Position numbers and translations under genes: made by a program. A stretch of 64,000 nt of DNA. Origin: Vibrio gigantis (GTDB lineage: Bacteria > Pseudomonadota > Gammaproteobacteria > Enterobacterales > Vibrionaceae). The stretch is from contig NZ_AP025492.1 in assembly GCF_024347515.1 (NCBI RefSeq), positions 434,001 through 498,000 of the forward strand, in the 5' to 3' direction. Position 1 is the stretch's first letter, and each line of letters starts with the position of its first letter. Shown here piece by piece: positions 54,103 to 64,000 of the stretch. The notes beneath the pieces are model-generated. The model was not told the DNA's origin and did not search any database. It worked only from the letters and a program-made list of their open reading frames with translations.

Positions 54103-55422
54103 TTACTTGCTTGCGACTTTTAGGCCTGCGTTTACATCAACGATGTCTTGCTCGCTTAGCGTACCAACCGCTTGACGAAGCTGAAGGACACTTAGGATGT
54201 AGTTGTAACGAGCGTCTGAAAGGTTTTTGTTCGCATCGTATAGACGACGAGTTGAATCTAGTACGTCAACGATAGTACGAGTACCAACATCAAAACCCGC
54301 TTCAGTTGCTTCAAGAGCAGACTGAGCAGAAACAACAGATTGTTCGTAAGCGCGCAGAGCACCAATCGAAGCACTGATGTTGTTGTTGAATGCACGTACG
54401 TCTTTCACAACGCTACGGTAAGTCGCTTCTAGATCTTCACTTGCTGCAACGTAGTTGTATTCAGCCTGTTTAGTCAAAGAGGTCGTGTTACCACCCGTGT
54501 ATAGAGGCACAACTAAGTTCAAACCAATGTTCAGGTTATCTGCATCATAATCGTTTTGGCTGTTAGAGCTGTCAGTTTGCTCTGAAAGGCCATAACTACC
54601 ATCTAACGTTAGGCTTGGAAGGTGACCAGAGCTTGCAAGAGAGATGTTGTCTTTTGCTACGTCTTGAGAGATACGAGCAGCAAGTAGACTAAGGTTCTTT
54701 TGCTCTGCTTGTTCAACAAGTGCTGCAGCTGATTCTGAAGATTTGCTCGCTGAGAAGCGGTCAGTATCTAGGATGCTTAGCTGAGAGTGCTCTTGGCCTG
54801 TGATTTCACGTAGACCTTCGTAGCTATTAGTCAGTGTGTTCTCTGCTAATACTTCATCTGCTAAAACGCCATCGTACTGAGCTTGCGCATCATGTACATC
54901 GGTAATTGCAGAAAGACCTACTTCAAAACGTTGCTTAGTTTGCTCAAGCTGACGAGCAACGGCTGCTTTTTCGGCGCGAACAAACTCTAGGTTGTCTTGA
55001 GCACGAAGTACGTCGAAGTAAGCTGTCGCTGTACGCAGAATCAACGCTTGTTGCTCTGCCGCATATGCTGAATCGGATTGACGAGCTGTTTTCTCTGCCG
55101 TGTCTAGAGTGATCCATGAAGAACGTTGGTATAGCTCTTGACTAAACCCAATGCCAACACCCCATTGGTTGTTGTCATTGCTCATATCACTGCGATCACC
55201 ACGGTTGATATCGTAGTTTGCTGTTAGATTAATTTGCGGTAACAAAGAGCTACGGCTTGACGTTACTGCTTCAAAAGCGGCATCGCGCTGCGCTGCTGAA
55301 CGAAGAAGTTGTGGATCGTTCTGTTTTGCTTGGTCGTAAACTTCAGCTAGCGTATCAGCAAAAGCTGATGAACTCAGGCTGCCAATTGCTGCACTGATAA
55401 ATAGTGGAAGCAGTTTTTTCAT
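54103..55422 (-). CDS. tolC: Outer-membrane efflux channel TolC
   Basis: TolC is the trimeric outer-membrane channel shared by drug efflux pumps and type I secretion. A signal peptide (MKKLLPLFISAAIGSLSSSAFA) is followed by DTLAEVYDQAKQNDPQLL, as in other TolC proteins. Two similar OEP halves are present (for example ITDVHDAQAQYDGVLAD and GTRTIVDVLDSTRRLYDANK). The protein has 439 residues. It is divergent from nudF, the arrangement of E. coli. Confidence 0.96.
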   Translation of the reverse strand: MKKLLPLFISAAIGSLSSSAFADTLAEVYDQAKQNDPQLLRSAAQRDAAFEAVTSSRSSLLPQINLTANYDINRGDRSDMSNDNNQWGVGIGFSQELYQRSSWITLDTAEKTARQSDSAYAAEQQALILRTATAYFDVLRAQDNLEFVRAEKAAVARQLEQTKQRFEVGLSAITDVHDAQAQYDGVLADEVLAENTLTNSYEGLREITGQEHSQLSILDTDRFSASKSSESAAALVEQAEQKNLSLLAARISQDVAKDNISLASSGHLPSLTLDGSYGLSEQTDSSNSQNDYDADNLNIGLNLVVPLYTGGNTTSLTKQAEYNYVAASEDLEATYRSVVKDVRAFNNNISASIGALRAYEQSVVSAQSALEATEAGFDVGTRTIVDVLDSTRRLYDANKNLSDARYNYILSVLQLRQAVGTLSEQDIVDVNAGLKVASK

Positions 55423-55649
55423 TTTCCTATTCCTGCCTTTTATGGAATTTTCTTTAAAGGAGTTTAACCCAGTTTGGTGGTAATTTACTCGAAACTTTGC
55501 ACTTTTTTACAGTTAACTGTCCACTTGTGCAATATTTATTTTTTAAAACTTAACTTTAATTGTAAGTTTTATATAAAAAGTTGAACCTTATCCTTGGTAG
55601 TTAACTCGGACAATGAGTAAACTGTAAAGATCACTTAGTGAGGTACCAA

Positions 55650-56279
55650 ATGCAACAGTCTGACAATCAACGACATGAGTTTACTCCGCAAGATGTGGAA
55701 ATAGTCTCAAAAGAGACGCTGTTTCGTGGTTTTTTTAAAATGGTTAAGTACACATTCAAGCATAAGCTGTTTGAGGGAGGCTGGAGCCAACCAATAGAGC
55801 GCGAAATGTTTGAACGTGGTCATGCGGCCGCTTTGTTACCTTATGATCCCGTTCGTGACGAAGTCGTGATCGTCGAACAGATTCGAGTTGGCGCTTTAGA
55901 GCATGAAAATCCGTGGCAATACGAAATTGTTGCTGGGATTATTGATACCGATGAGTCACCACAAGATGTTGCTTGTCGTGAAGCAATGGAAGAAGCTGGA
56001 GTCGAAGTCGGATCTGTATTGCCTATTACTTCGTATTACCCTTCATCTGGCGGTTGCTCAGAAAAACTCGAGGTCTTTGTTGGCTGTGTTGATGCAACGA
56101 CAGCTAAAGGGGTACACGGGTTGGACTACGAAGGTGAGGACATTCGAGTACAAGTGATGAGTCGCGAGACCGCTTATCAGTTGGTAAAAGAGGGTGTGTT
56201 TGAAAATGGAGCCACGATCATTGCTCTGCAGTGGCTACAATTGAACTACCAAGAATTACAGTCAGAGTGGATAGATTAA
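55650..56279 (+). CDS. nudF: ADP-ribose pyrophosphatase (Nudix)
   Basis: NudF hydrolyses ADP-ribose to AMP and ribose-5-phosphate. The Nudix box is complete: Gly of GIIDTDESPQD, then CREAMEEAGVEVG (about residues 95-118). I choose the ATG at 55650 because GAGG stands 7 bp ahead; the longest frame would start with GTG four codons earlier. The product has 209 residues. It is the first gene of the run to parC. Confidence 0.93.
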   Translation: MQQSDNQRHEFTPQDVEIVSKETLFRGFFKMVKYTFKHKLFEGGWSQPIEREMFERGHAAALLPYDPVRDEVVIVEQIRVGALEHENPWQYEIVAGIIDTDESPQDVACREAMEEAGVEVGSVLPITSYYPSSGGCSEKLEVFVGCVDATTAKGVHGLDYEGEDIRVQVMSRETAYQLVKEGVFENGATIIALQWLQLNYQELQSEWID

Positions 56280-56283
56280 CGTC

Positions 56284-56724
56284 ATGCCAAATATAGCGGT
56301 TAAAAAACCGTATCATGTTGATCTTGCTGAATTGATGCGAGTTTACGAGACTAACTATGCCAAACTTAACGCTTTGTTACCGGTTGGGCATGAGGTTGGT
56401 GACGTGCGCTGTTACCAAGCCGTTAATATGGTGTATCAATTGACAGTGAATGAGGTCACAAAATACACCACATTAATAGATATATGTCAGAGTGACGCGA
56501 TGCCAGTGTTTCCTTTGCCAAAAATGTCTGTCAGGCTATATCACGATGCTCGAGTTGCAGAAGTGTGCGCTAGCGGGGATTTTTCACGAGTCAAAGCGAA
56601 ATATGACTATCCCAACACTAAGCTTCTTCAAAAGGACGAGAAATTTCAATTGAATAAATTTCTTGGAGAATGGTTAACGTTTTGTTTAAAAACGGGTATC
56701 AGCCGAACTCCAATTGCCTTTTAA
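56284..56724 (+). CDS. yqiB: DUF1249 protein (YqiB-like)
   Basis: The 146-residue protein is of the DUF1249/YqiB family. DLAELMRVYETNYAKL at the start and the PNTKLLQKDEKFQLNKFLGEWL ending region (quoted here in part) are typical. The function is not known. It starts 4 bp after the nudF stop, and cpdA follows, the same order as in E. coli. Confidence 0.92.
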   Translation: MPNIAVKKPYHVDLAELMRVYETNYAKLNALLPVGHEVGDVRCYQAVNMVYQLTVNEVTKYTTLIDICQSDAMPVFPLPKMSVRLYHDARVAEVCASGDFSRVKAKYDYPNTKLLQKDEKFQLNKFLGEWLTFCLKTGISRTPIAF

Positions 56725-56783
56725 TTGAGCCTATTTAACAACACTTTTTAAGTCTAAACAGTAACGTATCTGGATTTGTTATT

Positions 56784-57608
56784 TTGGAATTATCACACAC
56801 TTCAAAATTTGATGAGAGCACTATTAAGCTTGTGCAGCTAACGGACACGCATTTGTTTGCGCCGAGCAATGGCAGCTTATTAAGCATCAACACTCAAGAT
56901 AGCTTTCGTGCTGTAGTCGATGGCATTGTTAGCCAGGACTTCGATTATGAAGCGATCTTGGCTACTGGTGATATCTCTCAAGATCACAGTGCAGAGTCGT
57001 ACCAGAAATTTGAGTCAGGGATTCAACCTTTGGAAAAGCCGTGTTATTGGCTGCCAGGAAACCATGACTTTAAACCTAATATGGGCAGTGTTTTACCATC
57101 ACCACAAATACAGTGCGTTGAGCATGTATTGCTAGGCGATAACTGGCAGATGGTGATGCTGGATTCTCAAGTGGTTGGTGTACCTCATGGGCGTCTCAGT
57201 GATCAACAGCTTGATCTACTTGAACAAAAGCTGACGGAATTCCCTGAACGCAATGCCTTGGTTCTATTACACCACCACCCGCTATTGGTTGGTAGTGCAT
57301 GGTTGGATCAACATAACCTGAAAGACGCAGACCAATTTTGGGACGTGGTTCAACAGCATACTAATGTGAAAGCAGTGCTGTGTGGTCATGTTCATCAAGA
57401 CATGAACCGAGATCATCATGGTGTACAAGTCATGGCAACACCGTCGACTTGCGTGCAATTCAAACCGAATTCAGATGACTTTGCCGTCGATACTTTGTCT
57501 CCTGGTTGGAGAGAGATCGAATTGCATCAAGATGGTACGGTCAGTACGCAAGTTCGCCGTCTGCCTCATGGGCAGTTTTTACCTGACTTCGAAGCCGCTG
57601 GTTATTGA
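56784..57608 (+). CDS. cpdA: 3',5'-cyclic-AMP phosphodiesterase
   Basis: CpdA breaks down cAMP, so it tempers CRP signalling. It is a calcineurin-type metal enzyme: LTDTHLFA, ATGDISQD, PGNHD, LLHHHPLL and LCGHVHQD hold the metal ligands. The frame begins with TTG at 56784 (275 codons including stop), and I see no ATG before the conserved region that has a better ribosome site, so a TTG start is likely. It belongs to the nudF-parC run. Confidence 0.93.
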   Translation: MELSHTSKFDESTIKLVQLTDTHLFAPSNGSLLSINTQDSFRAVVDGIVSQDFDYEAILATGDISQDHSAESYQKFESGIQPLEKPCYWLPGNHDFKPNMGSVLPSPQIQCVEHVLLGDNWQMVMLDSQVVGVPHGRLSDQQLDLLEQKLTEFPERNALVLLHHHPLLVGSAWLDQHNLKDADQFWDVVQQHTNVKAVLCGHVHQDMNRDHHGVQVMATPSTCVQFKPNSDDFAVDTLSPGWREIELHQDGTVSTQVRRLPHGQFLPDFEAAGY

Positions 57609-57639
57609 TGTTAGTGACTATTGATGTAGGAGGCTATTA

Positions 57640-58248
57640 ATGTCTGGTTCTGAACAGCAACAAACCACTAAGCCATCATTGCTTCTCTATATTCATGGTT
57701 TTAACAGTTCATCACGTTCTCATAAAGCGACAGTGATGGCTGAGTACTGTGCTCAACATCGCGCTGATATTAAAGTTGTGACGCCTCAACTGCCGAGTTT
57801 CCCTCAGCAAGCCGCTCTGCATTTACAGCAGCTGGTGGAGCAATATAAAGATCAATATCAGATCGCGTTAGTCGGTAGCTCGCTGGGTGGTTATCTTTCA
57901 ACATGGTTAAATAGTCACTATGGTTTCAAGGCGGTGGTTGTAAACCCAGCCGTAAAGCCGTATGAGCTTCTTGCTGATTATTTAGGTGAGCAAGTCAACC
58001 CATATACCGATGAACGATATGTGCTGGAAACAAAGCATATCGATGAACTGAAGGCATTAGAGGTTCCGGCTATCGTTAAGCCGAGTGACTTCTGGTTACT
58101 TCAGCAAACGGAAGACGAAGTTCTGGATTACCGACAAGCGGTAGAGAAGTACCAAGGTGCGACACAGACAGTAGAAGAGGGTGGGGATCATAGCTTTGTT
58201 GATTTTGAACGCTACCCCCAACAAATCGTCACTTTTCTAAACCTTTAA
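57640..58248 (+). CDS. yqiA: YqiA-like esterase
   Basis: The 202-residue protein is of the UPF0227/YqiA alpha/beta hydrolase family. LLYIHGFNSSSRSHK is the oxyanion-side loop, LVGSSLGGYLSTWL holds the nucleophile Ser (near residue 80), and GGDHSFVDFERY holds the His. It probably acts on short acyl-CoA or esters. GTAGGAGG precedes the ATG. It lies between cpdA and parE, as in E. coli. Confidence 0.92.
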   Translation: MSGSEQQQTTKPSLLLYIHGFNSSSRSHKATVMAEYCAQHRADIKVVTPQLPSFPQQAALHLQQLVEQYKDQYQIALVGSSLGGYLSTWLNSHYGFKAVVVNPAVKPYELLADYLGEQVNPYTDERYVLETKHIDELKALEVPAIVKPSDFWLLQQTEDEVLDYRQAVEKYQGATQTVEEGGDHSFVDFERYPQQIVTFLNL

Positions 58249-58345
58249 TCTGTTTCATCAATAGAGTGATTTTCTCTTGTTTGCCTGTTATTTCATCTAT
58301 CAATGGTGAAATATCATAGTTTGATGTCTTAGTTTTTGAACTAGC

Positions 58346-58375
58346 TTGACATCATTACTCAGCTTCCAGACTATA
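58346..58375 (+). promoter_or_regulatory. Likely promoter of parE-parC
   Basis: A consensus TTGACA (58346-58351) is followed at 18 bp by ACTATA (58370-58375). It lies in the 239-bp gap ahead of parE, which otherwise holds no gene. Confidence 0.5.
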
Positions 58376-58487
58376 TTCCCCAATACTTCGCTCGTTCGCT
58401 CTACTATGACGGTTCATAGTAATGATTCTGCTTTAGTGAAACTGGAGCCAGCGAACTGACGCAAACTTTTTGAGTAAACTCCGTATT

Positions 58488-60368
58488 ATGACTGAACAAT
58501 ATAATGCAAAAGACCTCGAGGTACTTGAAGGTCTCGATCCTGTGCGACACCGCCCAGGAATGTATACTGAGACAGAAAGACCTAACCACCTTGCCCAAGA
58601 AGTCATTGATAACTCGGTCGATGAAGCACTAGCGGGACACGCTAAGAAGATCAAAGTGGTGCTTCACGCAGACCAATCGTTAGAAGTTACCGATGACGGC
58701 CGTGGTATGCCTGTCGATATCCACCCTGAAAAAGGGATCTCAGGTGTTGAGCTGATTTTAACTAAGCTCCACTCTGGCGGTAAATTCTCGAACAATAATT
58801 ACAAGTTCTCTGGTGGTCTGCACGGTGTAGGTATCTCGGTCGTCAACGCGCTGTCAAAACGTGTTGAAGTGACTGTACGCCGAGAAGGTCAGGTTCACGA
58901 GATTGCACTTGAAGGCGGTCATGCCGTAACAGAACTTACTGTAACAGGCACTTGTGGTCATCGTAACAGTGGTACATCAGTACATTTCTGGCCTGATCCT
59001 AAGTATTTCGATAGCCCTAAATTCTCGACACTTCGTCTTATCAACAACCTACGAGCAAAAGCAGTTCTTTGCCCAGGTTTAGAAATCACTTTTATCGACA
59101 AAGTCGGTGGTGAAGAACATAAATGGTTCTATGAAGATGGTCTAAAAGACTATCTTGCTGAAGGCGTGAAAGGCTACACCTTGCTGCCTGAAGAACCTTA
59201 TGTTGGCGAATTCGTTGCTGAAACAGAAATGGCGAACTGGGCGATCATTTGGCAGCCAGAAGGCGGTGATATGATCACCGAAAGTTACGTGAACTTAGTA
59301 CCGACTAAACAAGGTGGTACACACGTAAACGGTCTACGCCAAGGCCTGCTTGATGCAATGCGCGAATTCTGTGAATTCCGTAACCTCCTGCCTCGTGGTG
59401 TTAAACTAACGGGTGACGATATCTTCGATCGCTGTTCTTACGTGCTATCGGTGAAGATGCAAGATCCGCAGTTTGCTGGTCAAACAAAAGAGCGCCTTTC
59501 TTCGCGTCAAACCGCTGCGTTTGTTTCTGGTGTGGTAAAAGATGCGTTTAGCCTGTGGTTGAACGAAAAGCCTCAACTGGCAGAACAGTTGGCAGAAGCT
59601 TGTATTGCGAATGCCCACCGCCGTATGCGCGCAAGCAAAAAGGTTGTGCGTAAGAAAATCGCTTCAGGGCCTGCACTGCCGGGTAAGTTAACTGACTGTT
59701 CAGTTCAAGATTTAAGCCGTACTGAAATCTTCTTCGTGGAAGGGGACTCGGCAGGTGGTTCAGCTAAACAAGCTCGTGATCGTGAGTTCCAAGCGGTGAT
59801 GCCACTGCGTGGTAAGATTCTAAATACATGGGAAGTGTCAGCAGACCAAGTATTGGCTTCGCAAGAAGTGCACGACATCTCGGTAGCTCTGGGTATCGAC
59901 CCGGACAACGATGATTTATCTGGCCTGCGTTACGGTAAGATCTGTATTCTTGCCGATGCGGACTCGGATGGTCTTCATATCGCGACACTGCTATGTGCCT
60001 TGTTTACTCGTCATTTCCATGCTTTGGTTGAAGCGGGTCATATCTATGTGGCAATGCCTCCTCTGTATCGTATCGATTGCGGTAAAGAAGTGTTCTACGC
60101 ACTCGATGATGCGGAGAAAGATGGTGTGCTTGAGCGTCTATCGCAGAAGAAAGCCAAGATCAACGTGCAACGATTCAAAGGTCTGGGTGAAATGAACCCA
60201 CTTCAGTTGCGTGAAACCACTATGGATCCAAACACTCGTCGCCTTGTTCAGTTAACGATTGATGACAGCGAAGCGACCAATGAGATGATGGACATGCTGC
60301 TTGGTAAGAAACGCGCTGATGATCGCCGTACATGGCTACAAACTAACGGTGATATGGCCGAGGTATAA
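58488..60368 (+). CDS. parE: DNA topoisomerase IV subunit B
   Basis: ParE is the ATPase subunit of topoisomerase IV, which separates linked daughter chromosomes. I start at the ATG at 58488 (MTEQYNAKDLEVLEGL); the longer TTG frame adds six residues. The GHKL ATP site shows EVIDNSVDEA and SGGLHGVGISVVNALS. The TOPRIM domain shows EGDSAGGSAKQARDR, PLRGKILN and DADSDGLHI. It has 626 residues. parC follows after 3 bp. Confidence 0.97.
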   Translation: MTEQYNAKDLEVLEGLDPVRHRPGMYTETERPNHLAQEVIDNSVDEALAGHAKKIKVVLHADQSLEVTDDGRGMPVDIHPEKGISGVELILTKLHSGGKFSNNNYKFSGGLHGVGISVVNALSKRVEVTVRREGQVHEIALEGGHAVTELTVTGTCGHRNSGTSVHFWPDPKYFDSPKFSTLRLINNLRAKAVLCPGLEITFIDKVGGEEHKWFYEDGLKDYLAEGVKGYTLLPEEPYVGEFVAETEMANWAIIWQPEGGDMITESYVNLVPTKQGGTHVNGLRQGLLDAMREFCEFRNLLPRGVKLTGDDIFDRCSYVLSVKMQDPQFAGQTKERLSSRQTAAFVSGVVKDAFSLWLNEKPQLAEQLAEACIANAHRRMRASKKVVRKKIASGPALPGKLTDCSVQDLSRTEIFFVEGDSAGGSAKQARDREFQAVMPLRGKILNTWEVSADQVLASQEVHDISVALGIDPDNDDLSGLRYGKICILADADSDGLHIATLLCALFTRHFHALVEAGHIYVAMPPLYRIDCGKEVFYALDDAEKDGVLERLSQKKAKINVQRFKGLGEMNPLQLRETTMDPNTRRLVQLTIDDSEATNEMMDMLLGKKRADDRRTWLQTNGDMAEV

Positions 60369-60371
60369 TGG

Positions 60372-62630
60372 ATGTCTAACGAAATTACATATGATGGCGT
60401 TGAACAGTTGCCAATGCGCAAGTTCACCGAAGATGCCTACTTAAATTACTCAATGTACGTGATCATGGATCGTGCATTGCCATATATCGGTGATGGCTTG
60501 AAGCCAGTACAGCGTCGTATTATCTACGCGATGTCTGAGCTGGGCTTATCGGCTGCATCGAAATACAAAAAATCAGCACGTACCGTTGGTGACGTATTAG
60601 GTAAGTATCACCCGCACGGTGACTCTGCTTGTTATGAAGCCATGGTTCTAATGGCGCAGCCGTTCTCTTACCGTTACCCGTTGGTTGATGGTCAAGGTAA
60701 CTGGGGTGCTCCTGATGACCCGAAATCATTTGCAGCGATGCGTTATACCGAAGCAAAACTGTCTAAATTTGCTGAAGTTCTACTTGGCGAATTAGGCCAA
60801 GGTACGGTTGAGTGGCAACCCAACTTTGATGGCACGATGAAAGAGCCACAGATGTTGCCAGCTCGTCTGCCTCATATCCTACTTAACGGTATTACTGGTA
60901 TCGCGGTAGGTATGGCAACGGATATCCCACCACATAACGTGCGTGAGATTGCGGATGCGACGATTAAGTTAATCGATAGTCCGAAAGCTGAGCTATCGGA
61001 GATCATGGAAAGCGTGCAAGGCCCTGACTATCCAACAGAAGCTGAGATTATTTCTCCGAAGTCGGATATCGAAAAGATCTACAAAACAGGTCGTGGCAGT
61101 ATCAAGATGCGTGCAGTTTGGCATAAAGAAGGCTCTGATATTGTTATCACAGCGCTGCCTCATCAAGTGTCGGGCGCTAAGTTACTTGAGCAAATCGCTA
61201 ACCAGATGCGCGCTAAGAAGCTGCCGATGGTTGACGATCTGCGTGATGAATCGGATCACGAGAACCCAACTCGCATCGTAGTGGTTCCTCGTTCGAATCG
61301 TATCGATTGTGATCAACTGATGAGCCACCTGTTTGCTTCAACGGATCTTGAGAAGAACTTCCGTGTTAACTTGAACATGATTGGCCTAGATAGCCGCCCA
61401 CAAGTTAAAGGTTTAGTTCAAATCCTGAAAGAGTGGATTGAGTTCCGTCGCACAACGGTTCGTCGCCGTCTGCAATACCGTCTAGATAAAGTACTGGCGC
61501 GTTTGCACATCTTAGAAGGTTTACTAGCGGCTTACCTTAATATCGATGAAGTGATTGAGATCATTCGAACAGAAGACGAACCATGTCCTGTCCTAATGAG
61601 CCGTTTCAACATTTCTGAAATTCAAGCCAATGCGATTCTTGATATCAAACTTCGTAACTTAGCTAAGTTAGAAGAGTTTAAAATCCGAGCAGAGCAAGAA
61701 GAGCTTGAGGCTGAACGTGAGAAGCTTGAAAAATTACTAGGTTCAGAGCGTCGCTTGAATACGTTGATCAAGAAAGAAATCCAAGCCGATGCGGATAAAT
61801 ACGGCGATGATCGTCGTTCACCTCTGATTGAGCGTGCTGAAGCGAAAGCGCTAACAGAACGCGACTTAGTACCAAGCGAACCAATCACGGTTGTGTTGTC
61901 TGAGAAAGGTTGGATTCGTCATGCCAAAGGGCATGAAGTTGATGCTGAAGGTTTGAACTATAAGTCGGGTGATAAGTTCTTAGCGAGCGCTAAAGGCAAG
62001 AGTAACCAACAAGCGGTGTTTCTTGGCAGTGATGGCCGAAGCTACTCCCTTGAGTCACATTCATTACCGTCGGCACGAAGCCAAGGTGAGCCAATTACAG
62101 GTCGCTTGAACGTCAGCCCAGGTACCTCTATTCGCCAAGTGGTGATGGGAGAGAATGAGCAGTTATGGTTAGTCGGTTCTGATGCGGGTTATGGCTTTGT
62201 TTGTAAGGGTAGCGATCTGTTATCTAAGAATAAGAGCGGTAAAGCGTTGGTTAACTTGCCGCAAGCTTCTGAAGTGATGATGCCAAGCCCTATTGCTGAC
62301 TTGGACAGTAACCAAATTCTGGCGATTACTAACCAAGGCCGTATGTTGTTGTTCCCTATTAAAGACCTACCTCAGTTGAGTAAGGGTAAAGGTAACAAGA
62401 TCATCAATATCCCTTCTGCGAAAGCAAAAGAGCGTGAAGAGTTTGTATCGCATCTCATGGCTATCCCAGAGAATGCAACGCTGACTATCTATGCCGGTAA
62501 ACGTAAGCTTGGCTTGAAACCAGCGGATCTTGAAAACTTCCGTGGTGAGCGTGGTCGTCGTGGTGGGTTACTGCCGAGAGGATTACAGCGAGTGACTCGT
62601 ATCGATATCGATGAACCAAGCGAATCGTAG
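60372..62630 (+). CDS. parC: DNA topoisomerase IV subunit A
   Basis: ParC cuts and rejoins DNA in topoisomerase IV. The active Tyr is Tyr125 in [10 protein letters not shown]. The quinolone-resistance region reads [13 protein letters not shown] with Ser85 and Glu89, the wild-type residues. The C-terminal half carries a coiled coil and beta-propeller repeats. The protein has 752 residues, the normal size. It lies 3 bp after parE. A strong terminator follows. Confidence 0.97.
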   Translation: MSNEITYDGVEQLPMRKFTEDAYLNYSMYVIMDRALPYIGDGLKPVQRRIIYAMSELGLSAASKYKKSARTVGDVLGKYHPHGDSACYEAMVLMAQPFSYRYPLVDGQGNWGAPDDPKSFAAMRYTEAKLSKFAEVLLGELGQGTVEWQPNFDGTMKEPQMLPARLPHILLNGITGIAVGMATDIPPHNVREIADATIKLIDSPKAELSEIMESVQGPDYPTEAEIISPKSDIEKIYKTGRGSIKMRAVWHKEGSDIVITALPHQVSGAKLLEQIANQMRAKKLPMVDDLRDESDHENPTRIVVVPRSNRIDCDQLMSHLFASTDLEKNFRVNLNMIGLDSRPQVKGLVQILKEWIEFRRTTVRRRLQYRLDKVLARLHILEGLLAAYLNIDEVIEIIRTEDEPCPVLMSRFNISEIQANAILDIKLRNLAKLEEFKIRAEQEELEAEREKLEKLLGSERRLNTLIKKEIQADADKYGDDRRSPLIERAEAKALTERDLVPSEPITVVLSEKGWIRHAKGHEVDAEGLNYKSGDKFLASAKGKSNQQAVFLGSDGRSYSLESHSLPSARSQGEPITGRLNVSPGTSIRQVVMGENEQLWLVGSDAGYGFVCKGSDLLSKNKSGKALVNLPQASEVMMPSPIADLDSNQILAITNQGRMLLFPIKDLPQLSKGKGNKIINIPSAKAKEREEFVSHLMAIPENATLTIYAGKRKLGLKPADLENFRGERGRRGGLLPRGLQRVTRIDIDEPSES

Positions 62631-62659
62631 AGACGCTTGATACCATTTTCGGATAAAAG

Positions 62660-62688
62660 AAAACCCAGCCTGAGAGCTGGGTTTTTTG
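62660..62688. terminator. Terminator of parC
   Basis: AAACCCAGC pairs with GCTGGGTTT around CTGAGA, and six T residues follow. It lies between convergent parC and degS. Confidence 0.85.
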
Positions 62689-62747
62689 TATCTGTATATT
62701 ATTCGATTCGCACTTTTTCGGTTTGAATTACTAACTTTAGGCTTGCT

Positions 62748-63812
62748 CTACAAACGAGTATCTTCAGCGATGGTGACTTTAAGAGTCTTGTTCTCACCTT
62801 GGCGCAATATACCCACATCGATAACCGTGCCCGGTCGTAGGTCGGTAACGATGTCCATTACACTCTGTCGCCCGTTAACTTGGGTGTTGTTGATACTAAC
62901 AATAATATCTTGTGCTTCAAAGCCAGCATCAGCTGCAGGGCCGTTCGGGTCTATTCCTAGTACAACAATACCGCCGATGTTCTTATTACCAAGCAAGCGT
63001 GACGTCACCGAGTTGATGTCTTGTCCGTCAATACCAATATAACCGCGAATCACGCGCCCATCGGCAATGATCTTCTCCATAATTTTATTGGCAAGTGGGT
63101 AGGGGATAGCAAATGAGATTCCGTAGGTTTCCATGTCGGTAGCTTGCTGGAAAGAAGCTGTATTAATACCGACTAGCTCACCTTGTGAGTTGACCAGCGC
63201 GCCACCTGAGTTACCTTCATTGATTGCTGCGTCGGTCTGGATAAAGGCTTGATGGCCATCAGCACTGATCGAAGAGCGCCCTGTTGCTGAGATGATACCA
63301 AAGGTAGTTGTTTGGCCTAGGTTGTATGGGTTGCCGATAGCCAGCACTACATCACCGACATTGGCTTTGTAATTAGGATTGAGTGGGATCACTGGTAGGT
63401 TGTCACCACTGACTCTAAGTATCGCGATATCGGTGCGTTTGTCTGAACCGACAAGTTGCGCTGCTGCTATTCGGCCATCTTGAAGTGCCACAACTATTTG
63501 GTCTGCTTGAGCCACAACATGGAAGTTGGTAATGATGTAGCCTTTCTCGCTGACAATGACCCCTGAACCTAATCCTTGAGTGAGCAGTTTGTTGCGATCG
63601 CTTTCGGCGTATTTACGACTGTAAATATTAACCACTGCAGGTGCCGCGCGGCGAACTGCTTGGTTAAATGAAATCTGAAGAGAGCCAATATTATCGACTT
63701 TAGGGCTAGTGACGTCAGACACAATCGCTGGTCTTAAGCTCGGAAATGCGAGAAGTATAAGCGCCGCTGAAACGAGTCCAAGGGAAATAGAACGAAATAG
63801 AAAGGACAGCAT
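62748..63812 (-). CDS. degS: Site-1 protease DegS
   Basis: DegS is the periplasmic, membrane-anchored protease that cuts RseA when it senses unfolded outer-membrane proteins, and so switches on sigma-E. A single N-terminal membrane segment (about residues 5-25, SISLGLVSAALILLAF) is followed by a trypsin-like domain with His in ITNFHVV, Asp in RTDIAIL and Ser in NEGNSGGALV. One PDZ domain ends the protein, unlike DegP and DegQ which have two. It has 354 residues and GAGGG before its ATG. degQ lies upstream, as in E. coli. Confidence 0.95.
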   Translation of the reverse strand: MLSFLFRSISLGLVSAALILLAFPSLRPAIVSDVTSPKVDNIGSLQISFNQAVRRAAPAVVNIYSRKYAESDRNKLLTQGLGSGVIVSEKGYIITNFHVVAQADQIVVALQDGRIAAAQLVGSDKRTDIAILRVSGDNLPVIPLNPNYKANVGDVVLAIGNPYNLGQTTTFGIISATGRSSISADGHQAFIQTDAAINEGNSGGALVNSQGELVGINTASFQQATDMETYGISFAIPYPLANKIMEKIIADGRVIRGYIGIDGQDINSVTSRLLGNKNIGGIVVLGIDPNGPAADAGFEAQDIIVSINNTQVNGRQSVMDIVTDLRPGTVIDVGILRQGENKTLKVTIAEDTRL

Positions 63813-63908
63813 GTTTCCCTCTTCAACAAGTAAGGTGTGAAGCCTCCGGAGATGGATGACCGACTTGATTACAAGTGAAGCATAGCATTTTGATTGATCT
63901 AAAGAAAA

Positions 63909-63957
63909 GGGAGACTGAGTAAGTTTAAAGCAAACTTACTCAGTCTCCCTGTAATTG
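63909..63957 (-). terminator. Terminator of degQ
   Basis: A perfect 18-bp stem (63909-63926 with 63932-63949) and a 5-base loop is followed on the minus strand by TTTTCTTT. It lies between degQ and degS, so degS likely has its own promoter in 63813-63908. Confidence 0.75.
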
Positions 63958-63970
63958 CGCTGACGTCAGA

Positions 63971-64000
63971 CTATCGAATCACAAGATAGATAGTCCTGTC
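63971..64000 (-). CDS. degQ: Periplasmic serine endoprotease DegQ, last codons only
   Basis: The final nine codons before the window edge read DRTIYLVIR, then TAG. This fits the C-terminus of DegQ/DegP-type proteins (RG-x-x-x-IYLL-type ending). Position upstream of degS and the terminator agree. Only the 3' end is in the window, so the call rests on ten codons and context. Confidence 0.55.
   Translation of the reverse strand, partial: DRTIYLVIR

Noticed and set aside
55545..55570. AAAACTTA/TAAGTTTT hairpin between tolC and nudF as a terminator
   Set aside because: The region is a divergent promoter and very AT-rich; no gene ends there. Chance pairing or an operator is more likely.
60614..60640. 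Quinolone-resistance mutation in parC
   Set aside because: The codons for Ser85 and Glu89 are present, so the region looks wild type.

Overview
The window looks like chromosomal DNA of a Vibrio or a close relative (Gammaproteobacteria). The basis is the protein sequences and gene order: pykF, a DeoR-type regulator, glmS; rpsU, yqeY, dnaG, rpoD; tsaD; plsY, folB, folK, uppP; cca with gspA-gspB; a Pit-type phosphate carrier with its DUF47 partner; glnE-hldE; tolC divergent from nudF-yqiB-cpdA-yqiA-parE-parC; degQ-degS. No species can be fixed from the sequence alone.

Layout. 1-7243: core genes (GntR regulator, pykF, DeoR regulator, glmS, O-acetylhomoserine sulfhydrylase). 7244-27795: a 20.5-kb island in the 3' end of a CAU-anticodon tRNA gene (probably tRNA-Ile2). 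27751-41230: the tRNA, the macromolecular synthesis operon, tsaD, folate, phospholipid and undecaprenyl genes, cca and gspAB. 41258-42549: an IS3-family element with a 3-bp CAG target duplication. 42559-64000: more core genes, ending in degS and the last ten codons of degQ.

The island has an unusual form. A 49-bp att core (tRNA 3' end) occurs three times: at the left end, at the right end in the same orientation, and once in the middle in inverted orientation. The middle copy carries both attachment arms, like an attP site. The left part (about 12 kb) is therefore bounded by a 243-bp inverted repeat, and the right part (about 7 kb) by a 682-bp inverted repeat. The only integrase is in the right part.

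The left part holds a WYL-domain regulator with two matching palindromic operators, several small proteins, an XRE regulator, and a minus-strand phage-like replication operon: an unknown protein, a putative zinc-containing ssDNA-binding protein, an SF2 helicase, and a family A DNA polymerase broken into two frames at an A5 tract. The right part holds an unrecognised two-transmembrane/GAF-like protein with a small partner, the integrase behind a palindromic operator, and a complete retron-Septu defence system: msr-msd RNA, reverse transcriptase, PtuA-like ATPase and PtuB-like HNH nuclease. This resembles the Ec78/Vc95 (type I-A) retrons. The island thus combines a possible self-replication module with anti-phage cargo in a double, inverted att arrangement.
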